From Bremia lactucae (lineage: Eukaryota; Oomycota; Peronosporomycetes; Peronosporales; Peronosporaceae): 20,779 bases of DNA. Shown piece after piece: positions 8,896 to 17,045 of this stretch (its first letter is position 1; the number at the start of each line of letters is the position of its first letter). The stretch spans positions 3,599,796-3,620,574 of the forward strand of contig NC_090614.1 of assembly GCF_004359215.1 (NCBI RefSeq). The letters are read 5' to 3'. Below the pieces are notes generated by a model, which did not search any database, was not told the DNA's origin, and worked only from the letters and a program-made list of their open reading frames with translations. The translations under genes were made by a program, and so were the position numbers.

Positions 8896-9905
8896 GATAA
8901 TTCAATAACCAATACTAGAACCGAAATGGTTTTGGGTGATCTGCGTCGTGGCAAAGTTAAGCACATCTGCGGATTTGTCACAGATGACAAGTACGTGACC
9001 AATACCAGGTCGGCAATAATATTTTTGAGGACGAACGGGTTCTCGATTCCTCATCGACGGACGAAATTGTCCTTGATGAGAAGATTCGTATTGAATGTGT
9101 TACGTCTTAATCTTAGGAGTTGATGAAAATAGCTACTTGTACGAGGACGTGATCGAATTTAAGGATCTGCTCCCTAATTTTGTACCGTGCGAATTTCTTA
9201 AAGATAAAGCCATTCGACACGAAATCGACCTGACCTCAGGTTGGAAATATTGTGTGGTCACTACCTCGAGAGCAAGTATTAGCGATTGCCAAGTTTATGC
9301 CGTTCGCTTAGCAGCGGGTCATGTGGGGAAGTCAACGTCCCCACATAGCTTTCCGACTTGATAATGCGTAATTGTGCATGAATTAAATAAACTGAACGCT
9401 GCAACGGTGCCAAGTCAAATACTGATACCACAAAAAGACGCAATTATTGACGATGTACTATCTTTTCGTCAATGGAACTGATGGATGGATTCTATCAGAT
9501 TCTCATGCGTAAACATGATATCCCGCTCACATCAGTAAATACAACAAGCGGAATGCTTTGGGAGTGTCTAGTTATGCTGCAGGAGCTAGGCCGTGGAGCA
9601 TCCAAGAGATGTAGAAACAATCTGTTACGATCGGTGCGGGATTTTGCACCGAGTTCTTTTTATGATGTCTTCGTTATTAGCCGAGCCAAGAGCGGAAAGT
9701 CGAACGATGTGCTACATCGTACCACGTCGGAAAGGCTCTTACAGTATAAGTTGTATGCAAATCTCAAGAAGTGTATATTCGCTGCAAGCGACTTCTTGGG
9801 CGTATTGTGTTGAAACGCGATGTGTGCCTTGATCCTGAAAAGATCGAGACGATCACCGACTGGCACAGCCAGTTGGTGAGACGGGACTTCGAATTTTTTT
9901 AGGGC
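8896..9905 (+). pseudogene. Reverse transcriptase segment of element 3, inverted relative to its flanks
   Basis: On the plus strand: VLGDLRRGKVKHICGFVTDD (from about 8928), TDEIVLDEKIRIE (about 9057-9095), VIEFKDLLPNFVPCEF (about 9149-9195), IRHEIDL (about 9210) and HVGKSTSPHSFPT form the RT entry. MDGFYQILMRKHDIPLTSV (about 9481-9535) and SGMLWECLVM follow. The active site reads FYDVFV near 9657-9675 instead of YFDDIFV, so one catalytic Asp is lost. YKLYANLKKCIF (about 9742-9780) follows, and after a one-base shift RIVLKRDVCLDPEKIET (about 9805-9855). Element 3 lacks any RT on its own strand, and this is the module missing between its linker (10250-10745, minus) and RNase H (8320-8895, minus). 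The simplest reading is an in-place inversion of about 1 kb. Confidence 0.8.
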
Positions 9906-10249
9906 GTATACTTGTTTACTATGACATGCAATGTCTTGATTTCATCTTGAATCCTATTTTGAAAGGCACTTAGGGACTTATTCTCTCGGATTATTGTGGA
10001 CCTAATCTCTCAATTAGTTTTGGAAAAATCTTTCCCAAGTGCCTCGATTTGGTTTTTTTAATTGAGCTGTGATTGTGCAACCACAGCAATATCCATCACG
10101 ATCGACTCTCCAGTCGATCTAAGACTTCGCTGTAATGGGCTCTTCACGTTACATGATAGTTAGCTTACTTATACACTTTAACTAAGAAGGGTGCTATACC
10201 CAAATTAGCGGGTGTAGCATGTCGCATGCTTTGGTGTTATAAATGGAGA
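9906..10249. other. No gene seen; interior of element 3 with small hairpins
   Basis: Neither strand gives a recognisable protein. The stretch lies between the flipped RT segment and the minus-strand linker and probably belongs to the linker. A perfect hairpin occurs at 10100-10107/10112-10119 and a near-perfect one around 10192-10217 (GCTATACCC against GGGTGTAGC). Confidence 0.4.
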
Positions 10250-10745
10250 GCTATACTCATTATAGCCAGCATGATGTTCGTACGTAGATAAAAGACTCAT
10301 GAGGTCGGGGAGCCTTTTAATACTTTGGGTTTTGATAGTGTATTCAACATTTATTACGGACTTCGTATATGCTTCTCACGTCACGAGTAAGCCAGGTAAC
10401 GTCGTAACATTCGCACTGTCTCGTATAAACAGGCATTTAAATATTCTTAATTGTTGCTTCCGAAGCAAACATCATCGTTTTGATCAACTCAACTCATTCA
10501 AATGGTCCAACTTTAAAGCTGCCTGTGCTTGTGCAGAGCGGTCTACAACTAAGTCCAGGTCACAATGGTGGACCTTCGATGCTGCCTGTGCTTGCGCAGA
10601 ACCGTCGGAATCTAATTCCACAGTGGGATGGGTTGTCACTCTGAGGTCTTGTACAGTTAAACTAACGAAAAATCCACAAGCGAGACCATCGCACTCAGTC
10701 GTAGGACATCTTCACGCTTGTGGACGCTCCAAGACATTCATTTGA
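10250..10745 (-). pseudogene. Protease-RT linker of element 3
   Basis: A minus-strand reading through about 10670-10480 gives LTVQDLRVTTHPTVELDSD, then two imperfect copies of a unit, SAQAQAASKVHHCDLDLVVD and SAQAQAALKLDHLNE, corresponding to the DNA repeat at about 10517-10545 and 10578-10606. The composition and place, just after the protease, match the poorly conserved linker in oomycete gypsy Pol. Left of 10480 stops accumulate. A plus-strand frame here begins like a secreted protein but is best explained as the opposite strand of this linker. Confidence 0.5.
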
Positions 10746-10916
10746 TGACCAGAAGGCAGGCATCGCTACCGCTTGATGATGCCAATTTATGCATGGCTCG
10801 TACTTTCTAAACCATGATAAAAGGATGATATAAATTTATCGTTCAAAGTCAATACGAACAAATTATCATCACACGATTTTCCCCGTAACGTGTATTGGAT
10901 ATCAACTGCTCTTTTC

Positions 10917-11126
10917 TTAGCTGATACAGATGCCCCTATTTGCAAGGCGCACTGTTATCCTCGTTAGAGGTACACCGCGCCAAACGAACTTGAGCCACGA
11001 TCTTCTAGCAATTGGCGTCGATCGACGTCTACAATCGACTAGGGATGTTAGTGGCAACTTATTTGCCGCTTTAATTTGCAAGATGGTGAGGTTGACGACA
11101 TCATTAGGAGCAATTACACACAACAT
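10917..11126 (-). pseudogene. Decayed aspartic protease (element 3)
   Basis: The minus-strand reading NKLPLTSLVDCRRRS places LVDC where a gypsy protease has LVDSG or LVDCG; the Gly that follows the catalytic Asp is Arg here. ITVRLANRG further on resembles the VRLA-type strand found downstream of the active site. It lies between gag (right) and linker (left), as expected for a minus-strand gypsy element. Similarity is short, and the protein could not be active. Confidence 0.5.
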
Positions 11127-11205
11127 TTCTGTGCTAGGAGCAACTTTCGTATGATCCCTGTAAATTCTCTTAACGGTCCTAAATTAGTAGAGCGCTCCGA
11201 CCCTA

Positions 11206-12310
11206 CTATCCCCGATGACGATTAGCCACGCCGTTGTGTCTTCGCAACAGTCTCGGATCTGCGTCCTTTGCTACTCTTAGCAGGAGATCGGTCGTTTTGC
11301 TCAGTGTTTGTAGGCAGTTGGCGTGGGGTACGTCATCTACATTCACAGCCGTAAGGCTCTGTATTTTGACAACGATTGCATTTTTGAAATCTTTCGTGAT
11401 AAAAAAAGAGCGAGGTTTCTCACTCTCTACATACGGAGGCCATACGTTCTGGACCTCCGTTAACTTGTCGTCTCGGTGGGCGTTAAGCACTCGAGTGGAC
11501 GAAAGCGTGTTTCAGGCTAAAGTCCTCCTGTTTCGATATTGAGATAGCTTGATCTAGCGTCATTAGTTCGTGACAAATCAAGTCCCTCTTGACGGCACAA
11601 ACACAAAACTGTGTTTCGATTATCAATGGATTTACTCGCGATACAACTGACTAAGTTTCGTGTGTGCTGGGTATAAGCGTGAAGGTCACGCTTGCCTCGT
11701 CCAAACCCAAGAGCGCTGTTCAAGCCCTGAATTCGGCACGTGGCGGCTCAAACGTATACCGAGAGGGAATTTAAGGACCTTATACGACTCAAAGATAAAT
11801 GGTTCGTGGAGCTTGAGCCTATGGCCCAAGATTTGGCACGTCCCACATAGTTAGACATGCCAAACTTCGTCGCATCGTCATTGATGTGGCGATCTTCGAT
11901 GGCATCGTCTAAATCGCCGAAGTATATTAGCACGAAGTCGCCTTCGACTGCATTGAACTTAAAGATCTCGATCTTTAAGATTTTGCAGTACATAAACTGT
12001 CTCAACAATTCTGACAGTTGAGCACCATGGTCTCTCAACACTCTGCTTGTCGAGAGGCCAGCTGTGAAGCAAGGCTACTTTTTCTTGGGCGCCGTCGAGT
12101 TCATGGTGTATGAACTCGGCTTTAGCCGCATCTTATCGTCACTTCGTAGAGCGAACACACGGCGCTAACGGCTAGCCCATCTACTACCGAAACCGTACGT
12201 TTGTCCGCTCTCCGTTCATGGTCACTCAAGTGATTAAACTATTCACGCGTTGCGTGGAAACTTTCGTGAAGGCTTGGAAGATCCTCCTTTTTCATCCAAC
12301 ATGTCCATGT
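11206..12310 (-). pseudogene. Decayed Ty3/gypsy gag and leader (element 3)
   Basis: On the minus strand the N-terminal reading MDMLDEKGGSS starts near 12310. The capsid block is clear at about 12010-11800: RDHGAQLSELLRQF, FGDLDDAIEDRHINDDATK, FGMSNYVGRAKSWA. After a frame change GKRDLHAYTQHTRNLVSCIA follows (about 11695-11640), and after another VESEKPRSF near 11430-11405, the stretch before the zinc knuckle, which itself is not readable. The same gag start is found at 18768-19250. The order LTR, primer site, leader, gag runs leftward from 12800. Confidence 0.75.
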
Positions 12311-12358
12311 CGGATAGTACTAACGTGGCCGTTGAACGGATCACAGAGTGCTTCCAGG

Positions 12359-12800
12359 TGTATGGAACAGTTTTCGCTAGTACTGTACTAGCAGCCTGTG
12401 ATTATAGCAGTAAAGGTGAGCCTTTGAATACTTCGTGCACACTAACGTGCAGAAGAAGGATCGAAGTAGCTAATAGTGTAGCAACTAATGATCGATACAA
12501 AAAGGCATAGCATACGGTAAAAGAAAGACTGTATTAGTTATTTTATTTTTTACGTTCAAATATTCTTAACACTGATTTTAATTTTTTAATATATAATTTT
12601 AAAGCGACTCCTTGCGCATCGCTCTTTCCTGCGTCTAGCTGCGATTAGCGGAGTTGATTTAGTACTAAATTAACCAATCAACAGAACTGTTGTCTTGTTG
12701 CTTAAATATAACCATACAGTCCTTTCACTGATAACAAATAATTTGAAAACGTATAATCCCAGCTACCTTATAGAATTTGGCGTCCACCGTGGTCGTTCCA
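12359..12800 (-). mobile_element. 5' LTR of element 3 with degenerate primer binding site
   Basis: The minus-strand LTR ends at 12359 (...CCATACA). Two bases later comes TGGAAGCACTCTGTGA, a damaged form of the TGGTAGCACTTCGTGG primer site found beside two other copies. The body aligns by eye with the LTRs at 17046, 18201 and 19288, for example the AT-rich part and the TCGCTCTTTCCTGCGTCTAG region near 12620. The LTR start (right end) is too diverged to place; 12800 is approximate and it may reach about 12870. An LTR would supply promoter and polyadenylation signals for the element RNA. Confidence 0.6.
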
Positions 12801-13190
12801 TGGTCGCTAGCTTATGACTTACTGAAATCGGAGGATTAATAACTTTTATAACGTATAAATCGGGTCTTCAAGTTATTAGTGGGAAGTACTCTACTTGGTA
12901 ATATTGGAAATTTTCTGTAAAAACATTCATACTATACTTCTTTGTTTTATAGGAAGTAATATTCATTTTTCATTTCATAGAGATAATGTTTATGGTATCG
13001 TACATCAGCCGGATTCTTCTCAAAAAAAAAAATTCCGTTGCAACGCTCCTCTTTTTGTATCTCCCAGAATATGGTATAAAGTGCTTTTACATACAAAACT
13101 GCGCAATATCAATAGTGTATCAATTTCGACAATAAATGTGCCACCCCAAGTTCTATAAATTACGATTCCATGATTTCTGTATTCGTTTTT
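12801..13190. other. AT-rich intergenic stretch upstream of the CRN gene
   Basis: This is low-complexity AT-rich DNA with homopolymers (for example the A run at about 13022-13031). One 87-codon plus frame at 12895-13158 resembles no known protein and has AT-driven composition, so I do not call it a gene. The region presumably holds the upstream regulatory DNA of the CRN gene. Confidence 0.5.
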
Positions 13191-13206
13191 CTCATTTCAA
13201 TAATCT
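13188..13206 (+). promoter_or_regulatory. Oomycete-type initiator upstream of the CRN start
   Basis: TCTCATTTCAATAATC (from about 13190) matches the first half of the oomycete core promoter consensus GCTCATTYYNCAWTTT (bases CTCATTTC), while the downstream FPR-like half is weak. It sits about 30 bases before the ATG at 13222, within the usual short distance for oomycete genes. Confidence 0.5.
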
Positions 13207-13221
13207 TCGACTCGAGAAGAA

Positions 13222-14408
13222 ATGATCACGCTGTTCTGTGCGATCTTAAGTGCCGCGGAAGTCGCTTTTCCCGTGAATATTGATGCGGAGGCGACGGTAG
13301 GACACCTGAAGGACGCGGTCAAAGCGAAAAATTCGGTGACAATTTTTTGTGACGCCAAAGATCTTCAGCTCTTTCTGGGGAAGAAAAACGAGGGTCGCGG
13401 TGCATATGTGACGCAATGTGAAGCACAGAGCAGTGTGGTGGACAGCATTGGCTTTAAAAAATTGTTATTTCCAGACGTGACGCTGCAGGAAGTTGGGTTG
13501 ACTCGTGATCAATTGGGCAAAGTAAGTGCCGAAGAAAGAGCTGCTGGTAAAGGTTCCATTCACGTGCTGATTGTCCTTCCGGAACGAATACCACCACAAG
13601 CAGTATTGTGGCTTCTAACTGGATGCGTTCATAACGCACTTGTCACGAAAGGAATTCGCAGCACATTGTACTGGATGGCATCATCTCGCATTGGATTCTA
13701 CGATCCTAGACGCCGCATTGGCAATACGAATGTCGCGTTCTGGTACCAAGGCAACCAATTGTGTTTTCATGTCTTGTTCGAATCCAGTAAGTGGTTTTTG
13801 CGTGTGTCAATTCATTGCAAAGGGTTTTGATAACCGTTGACGCTGTTTCAGAAAATGACGCCCGGAAGTTCGAAACGGAGTTGAGAAATGGACCATACAT
13901 GATGGGATCTTCGTTACAAACGCATCACATTGAATCATGTGTTGCACACGTGCGCGCTGTTTCGGTCGATCTTGAGCGCATCCTTTACCGTGACTATGAC
14001 CCACTTGATTCGGAATCTCCTGAAAACACCATTTCATACAGATCGTCGACAACAAACGCTTCGATAGTCGACACATTCACGGACGAATTTCGTTTTCAGC
14101 GAATTGAACACGAACATATTTTTCCAGTGGGCGGGAAAGCCGAAAGGTGTCGATTAATATCGAAACACGAAAGCAAAGACGAGTACGATGGTGACGCAAA
14201 CAATATACTCGCACTTTCTCGCGATATGCGCGGTTGGTTTGATGGCATATGCGTGGACTTTCCTATTGTGAACATGCTTCCTGGAATTGTTGACGATCAC
14301 GCATCCATTGGCAATCGTCGAAAGGTATCGATTGCGAGTGCTCATCTGTACAATCTGGAGATAGAACTGACGTTTGGTGTAGGTCGAAATCTTGGTAAAG
14401 GTATTTGA
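13222..14408 (+). CDS. Crinkler (CRN) effector with HNH-like C-terminal domain, two exons
   Basis: Exon 1 is 13222-13786 and exon 2 13852-14408, removing a 65-base GT-AG intron, for 373 residues. The N-terminus MITLFCAI and DAKDLQLFLGK (LFLGK at residues 50-54, a variant of the LFLAK motif) form the ubiquitin-like CRN translocation domain, closed by HVLIVLP (114-120). A WMASS...FWYQG...FHVLF block leads across the splice site. An HNH-nuclease-like patch follows: EHEHIFP (residues 274-280), NNILALSRDMRGWFDG (305-320). CRN proteins are secreted by oomycetes into host cells and many act in the nucleus; HNH-bearing CRN13-type members are reported to bind DNA and provoke host DNA damage responses. 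Here the last HNH position, commonly His, is Arg315. The stop at 14406-14408 appears to come from a frameshift, as a typical CRN tail follows in another frame. Effector identity is firm; activity is uncertain. Confidence 0.88.
13787..13851 (+). other. Spliceosomal intron of the CRN gene (65 bases)
   Basis: The donor is GTAAGT at 13787-13792 and the acceptor TTTCAG ends at 13851, with a branch-like CGTTGAC about 15 bases upstream. Without splicing the CRN frame stops at about 13828. With splicing a phase-1 junction joins the CRN N-terminal frame to the HNH-like frame and reads FHVLFES into NDARKFETEL without a break in protein character. The length is typical of oomycete introns. Confidence 0.8.
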
Positions 14409-14598
14409 TGGAGATTGCACGGATCGGGTGTTTAGTCGTTTAAAGGTTGGTTCAACAAGTACCGACGATCCGCTTGTGATGAAGACGTTTGTGCACGTGG
14501 AAGATCCCGATACCTTTTGTTGGTGTTTGAGGTGGAAGTACGATACAAACGCCGAGCTTGTAAGGATTTTTTTTGAAATGACTCCGGCGATCGATTGA
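14392..14598 (+). pseudogene. Out-of-frame C-terminal tail of the CRN gene
   Basis: One frame away from exon 2 a stretch of about 68 codons reads VFSRLKVGSTS, PLVMKTFVHVEDPDTF and CLRWKYDTN before a stop at 14596-14598. The pattern RLKEGST...MKTFV...DP..F..CL.WK is familiar as the end of oomycete CRN proteins. It starts within about 20 bases of where the exon 2 frame dies (14385-14408), and no plausible intron lies between. A one-base gain, or loss of two bases, therefore seems to have cut the protein short by about 65 residues. A base error in the sequence could give the same appearance. Confidence 0.6.
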
Positions 14599-14904
14599 GT
14601 GGAAGAATTACCACCAAGTGCAATGTTATTTTTCAATAATTTTACACGGAGGAAGCCTAGCATGTGTGTCTTTAATGACTGTATACCGTTGTAAGGTAAG
14701 TCCAGATATTTTAATCCGTTTCTTGAGCTATTATTTAAACCAAGTGGGTAAAAATTAAATACGGATTTTAATGAAATTCATTTTCGAAAATAGAAGACCA
14801 TTACTAAATGTACACACGGAACGATTGATACTTAGTATAGGCTTACTGAAAGGTGTCTTTTTTTCGTAAACGACTGTAGCGCTTACTTTCTGTGGTGACG
14901 TCCA
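14599..14904. other. CRN downstream region, no gene seen
   Basis: Moderately AT-rich DNA without a credible frame. It would hold the 3' untranslated region and polyadenylation signals of the CRN gene, but I cannot point to a specific site. Confidence 0.4.
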
Positions 14905-14985
14905 ACCTAAGTGGCCGATTGGTTAAGCACTGGAGCTAGAACCGGGGGGTACGTGGATTGATGCTCTCGCATGATTGCTTTAAGC
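14905..14985 (+). pseudogene. tRNA-Leu-like relic (possible SINE head)
   Basis: TGGCCGATTGGTTAAG (14912-14927) matches the A box and D arm of leucine/serine tRNAs. CACTGG-AGCTAGAACC follows in the place of the anticodon arm, with TAG in the anticodon position (tRNA-Leu UAG type), then a GGGG variable-arm-like run. GTGGATTGATGC (about 14954-14965) is only a damaged B box. Neither the acceptor stem nor the T arm pairs, so a working tRNA is unlikely. tRNA-derived SINEs are known in Phytophthora, and this could be such a head with its unrelated tail extending right. Confidence 0.35.
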
Positions 14986-15435
14986 GTTTGAGTTTCCTTT
15001 GAAGCGAATGAAAGATAGTTCGTTCTTCCGCGGAGGGCTGCACGATGACACATCGCCGGAGATAGGCGAATTAGCAAACGAGCAACCATTGATTGGATGG
15101 CTGCTCTGCCAGTTTGCACCGTAACGTGTGTGATAGTTAAGCGGGTCGGAAAACCTTCATAGTGTCACGAGGGGTGCGGGGTTCCAATAAGGAATTTTGG
15201 TATAACATGAAGCTTGTGAAATATGCACAAAGAAAGTGCATTAAGCGTTGTTCCAAGTTAAAGCGCAGAGAAGGAGCGTAATGCGACTTTTCAAGATACA
15301 CACAAAAAAGGCACAGTGAGTGCAAACTTACTTACCTAGGTTACACTGTCGCATGCTCTACGATGTATACTAATTAACTCCTAATATGTAATTTAGGGCA
15401 GGCTAATTAGTGATGCACAAGTAGGATTCAGATAA
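14986..15435. other. Intergenic, no gene seen
   Basis: No frame with recognisable protein character on either strand. If the tRNA-like block is a SINE head, part of this stretch would be the SINE body; no A-rich tail or flanking duplication was found. Confidence 0.35.
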
Positions 15436-15700
15436 TACATATTAGTTTCCCATTTACTACTTTGTTCACAAGCTACCCCCTTTTTCTACACAATCTTATC
15501 AGAATCTCTATCTGATGAAGTTGTAAGGTCATTGGAAGTTCTTGTAGCAGAAGACGGTAAACCATATCTGTATGATGCAAAATCGAAGACTTACGTGACA
15601 CCAGAAAATACTGTTAAAGAATAGTTGGCATCTTTGAGAGAAGCGACAATAAAAATGATGCAAAAATGCAAGAGAGACATGATTGCCCAAAATTACTAAA
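15436..15700 (+). pseudogene. Short relic of an unidentified protein
   Basis: An open stretch at 15436-15624 reads SLSDEVVRSLEVLVAED, GKPYLYDAKSKTYVTPENTV and KE before a TAG, and the same frame goes on with LASLREATIKMMQKCKRDM to a further stop near 15700. The mixed, charged, helix-like composition is protein-like, and the TAG could be a mutated tyrosine codon. I do not recognise the family; the tail of another effector is conceivable given the CRN nearby, but this is a guess. No start codon context supports a current gene. Confidence 0.3.
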
Positions 15701-15838
15701 GCAATGCACGTAGATAGTTTTAGAGACGACGAGAGAAAAATCAAATGATCAAGCAAAAGCAGACGCGCATGGGGAAAGAAACGGTGCAGAAAATAGAAAA
15801 GTGGAAACACTTACGTGGGAGTATGTGAACGGCTTGTC

Positions 15839-16370
15839 TGTAACGGGCTAAAGTTGCCCTAATGTTACACAGTCCCCGTTAAGTACACTTGGTGTACTTA
15901 AGGGGATGATCAATCACTAAATAATAGTAATTAGACCCAGCACTCGGGTGTGGTGCACATTTGTGACCAACCCTTGCGTATGTGATGCACATGGGTGCAT
16001 CCACATTAGGGAAAATGACGCCCAGCGTCATCCGTTACGCGAGATATCTGGAAAGATATGCGCGTAATACATATTAAGTGTTATCTATAGAGCTGGTATT
16101 TCAATTGGTAAAAATAGGTATTTATATTTGATACGATTAAATATAAATCAGTCTGAAAACTACTTTCTACTTGGTAAGTGCGCAGGGAAGCCGGATTTCC
16201 GATCCCGTGACGACACTTAACCAGAGTACTTAGTGTGTTGGGTGAGGACGCTAATGCGCCCACCACAACCACCTCACTGCACGCAAGAGAAGCAGGTTCA
16301 ACTGCTTCCTCGCTGTGCTAGGGTTTGTGTTTAAGTAGAGCGTGGCCGCATTACGACGTGCCCGCCTACA
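15839..16370 (-). mobile_element. Solo-looking LTR, inverted relative of 19787-20342
   Basis: Bounded by TGTAACGGGC (15839) and CGCCTACA (16370), this is the reverse complement relative of the LTR at 19787-20342, roughly 85-90 percent alike by eye. Strand is given so that the copy at 19787, which is followed by a gag-like frame, is plus. No gag, primer site or polypurine tract adjoins it, and no clear target duplication was found, so it is a solo LTR or truncated remnant. It is rich in hairpins: 15874-15888/15892-15905 (14 pairs, one bulge), 16015-16021/16025-16031, 16044-16049/16054-16059 and 16120-16132/16136-16148. Confidence 0.85.
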
Positions 16371-16661
16371 TTACCGCTCGATGTGTCAATTGAAAAAGTT
16401 CACAACTATTTTGCCCAGATCGGTAGGATACAACCAAATGTTACAAGTGGTCAGCCTCGAGTTTAATTTTACGAGACAATGAGAACGGAAATTTTAATGT
16501 ACCAACTGCTCTGCTGAGTTGGTATTTGAGGTTATACGGATATTTTCAAGGGGCTTGATGAATAAAGAACGATGGAGATCTGTTTGTCAAATCATAGAAG
16601 CGTCTGTAAAATTGGCAATGCAGCTCAATGATATTTTTCAAATCTGACCAGAAAACAATTG
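16371..16661. other. No gene seen
   Basis: Neither strand shows recognisable protein or RNA gene sequence. A small inverted repeat, TACCAACT against AGTTGGTA, lies near 16499-16523. Confidence 0.4.
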
Positions 16662-16769
16662 CAATCAGTGGCCAGCTACATTGTCGACATGACAAGTGCC
16701 AGTTCAATAACACAATATTTGTGTTATTAAACTAACACTTGTCATGTCGATAGTGTAGCTGGCTGATTG
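16662..16769. repeat. Large near-perfect hairpin of about 108 bases
   Basis: The left arm 16662-16715 and right arm 16719-16769 are reverse complements apart from a few substitutions and a two-base insertion, around a three-base loop (TAT). Fully paired runs include AGCTACA/TGTAGCT, TCGACATGACAAGTG and AATAACACAA. It could be a tiny MITE consisting only of its inverted repeats, a cruciform-forming palindrome, or a precursor for small RNAs. No clear target duplication was seen. Confidence 0.85.
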
Positions 16770-17045
16770 ATGTATAAATTGCAGTATTTTAGCAAAACGA
16801 AGAAAAGATTGTGATTGAAAAAAGAAAATAATGATGCTTATGCAAAGATTCGAATGTTTTTAACCGGAAAGTAATCTCGGAATCGTAATTTATCCAAACT
16901 GGTGTAGCACATTATTGTAGAGATTGATACAAATATTAGTGCTTTGCTAGCAATTTTTTGTTGCTCAAATGGTGCAGGTAATTTGTACGTAACAAACACC
17001 CACTCAACTACGCACGAAGCGCACGACCTTTTCAATAAGGGCGGC
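16770..17045. other. AT-rich stretch, no recognised gene
   Basis: A 79-codon minus frame at 16838-17077 runs through it into the adjoining LTR, shows no family signature and is not called. Nothing else was seen. Confidence 0.4.

Noticed and set aside
10299..10745. A 148-codon plus-strand frame beginning with a signal-peptide-like hydrophobic stretch, which could pass for a secreted effector.
   Set aside because: The opposite strand reads as the protease-RT linker of element 3 in the right order, and the Cys-Ala repeats are the reverse of its SAQAQA repeat. No RXLR or other effector motif follows.
12895..13158. An 87-codon plus frame upstream of the CRN gene.
   Set aside because: AT-rich composition, a lysine run from a homopolymer, and no family similarity.
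13640..13840. A 66-codon plus frame overlapping the end of CRN exon 1.
   Set aside because: Only the frame from 13222 joins the HNH-like exon through the GT-AG intron in phase; this frame meets an early stop after the splice.
14154..14663. A 169-codon minus-strand frame opposite the CRN gene.
   Set aside because: It mirrors CRN exon 2 and its tail; composition is what a reverse reading of that coding DNA would give.
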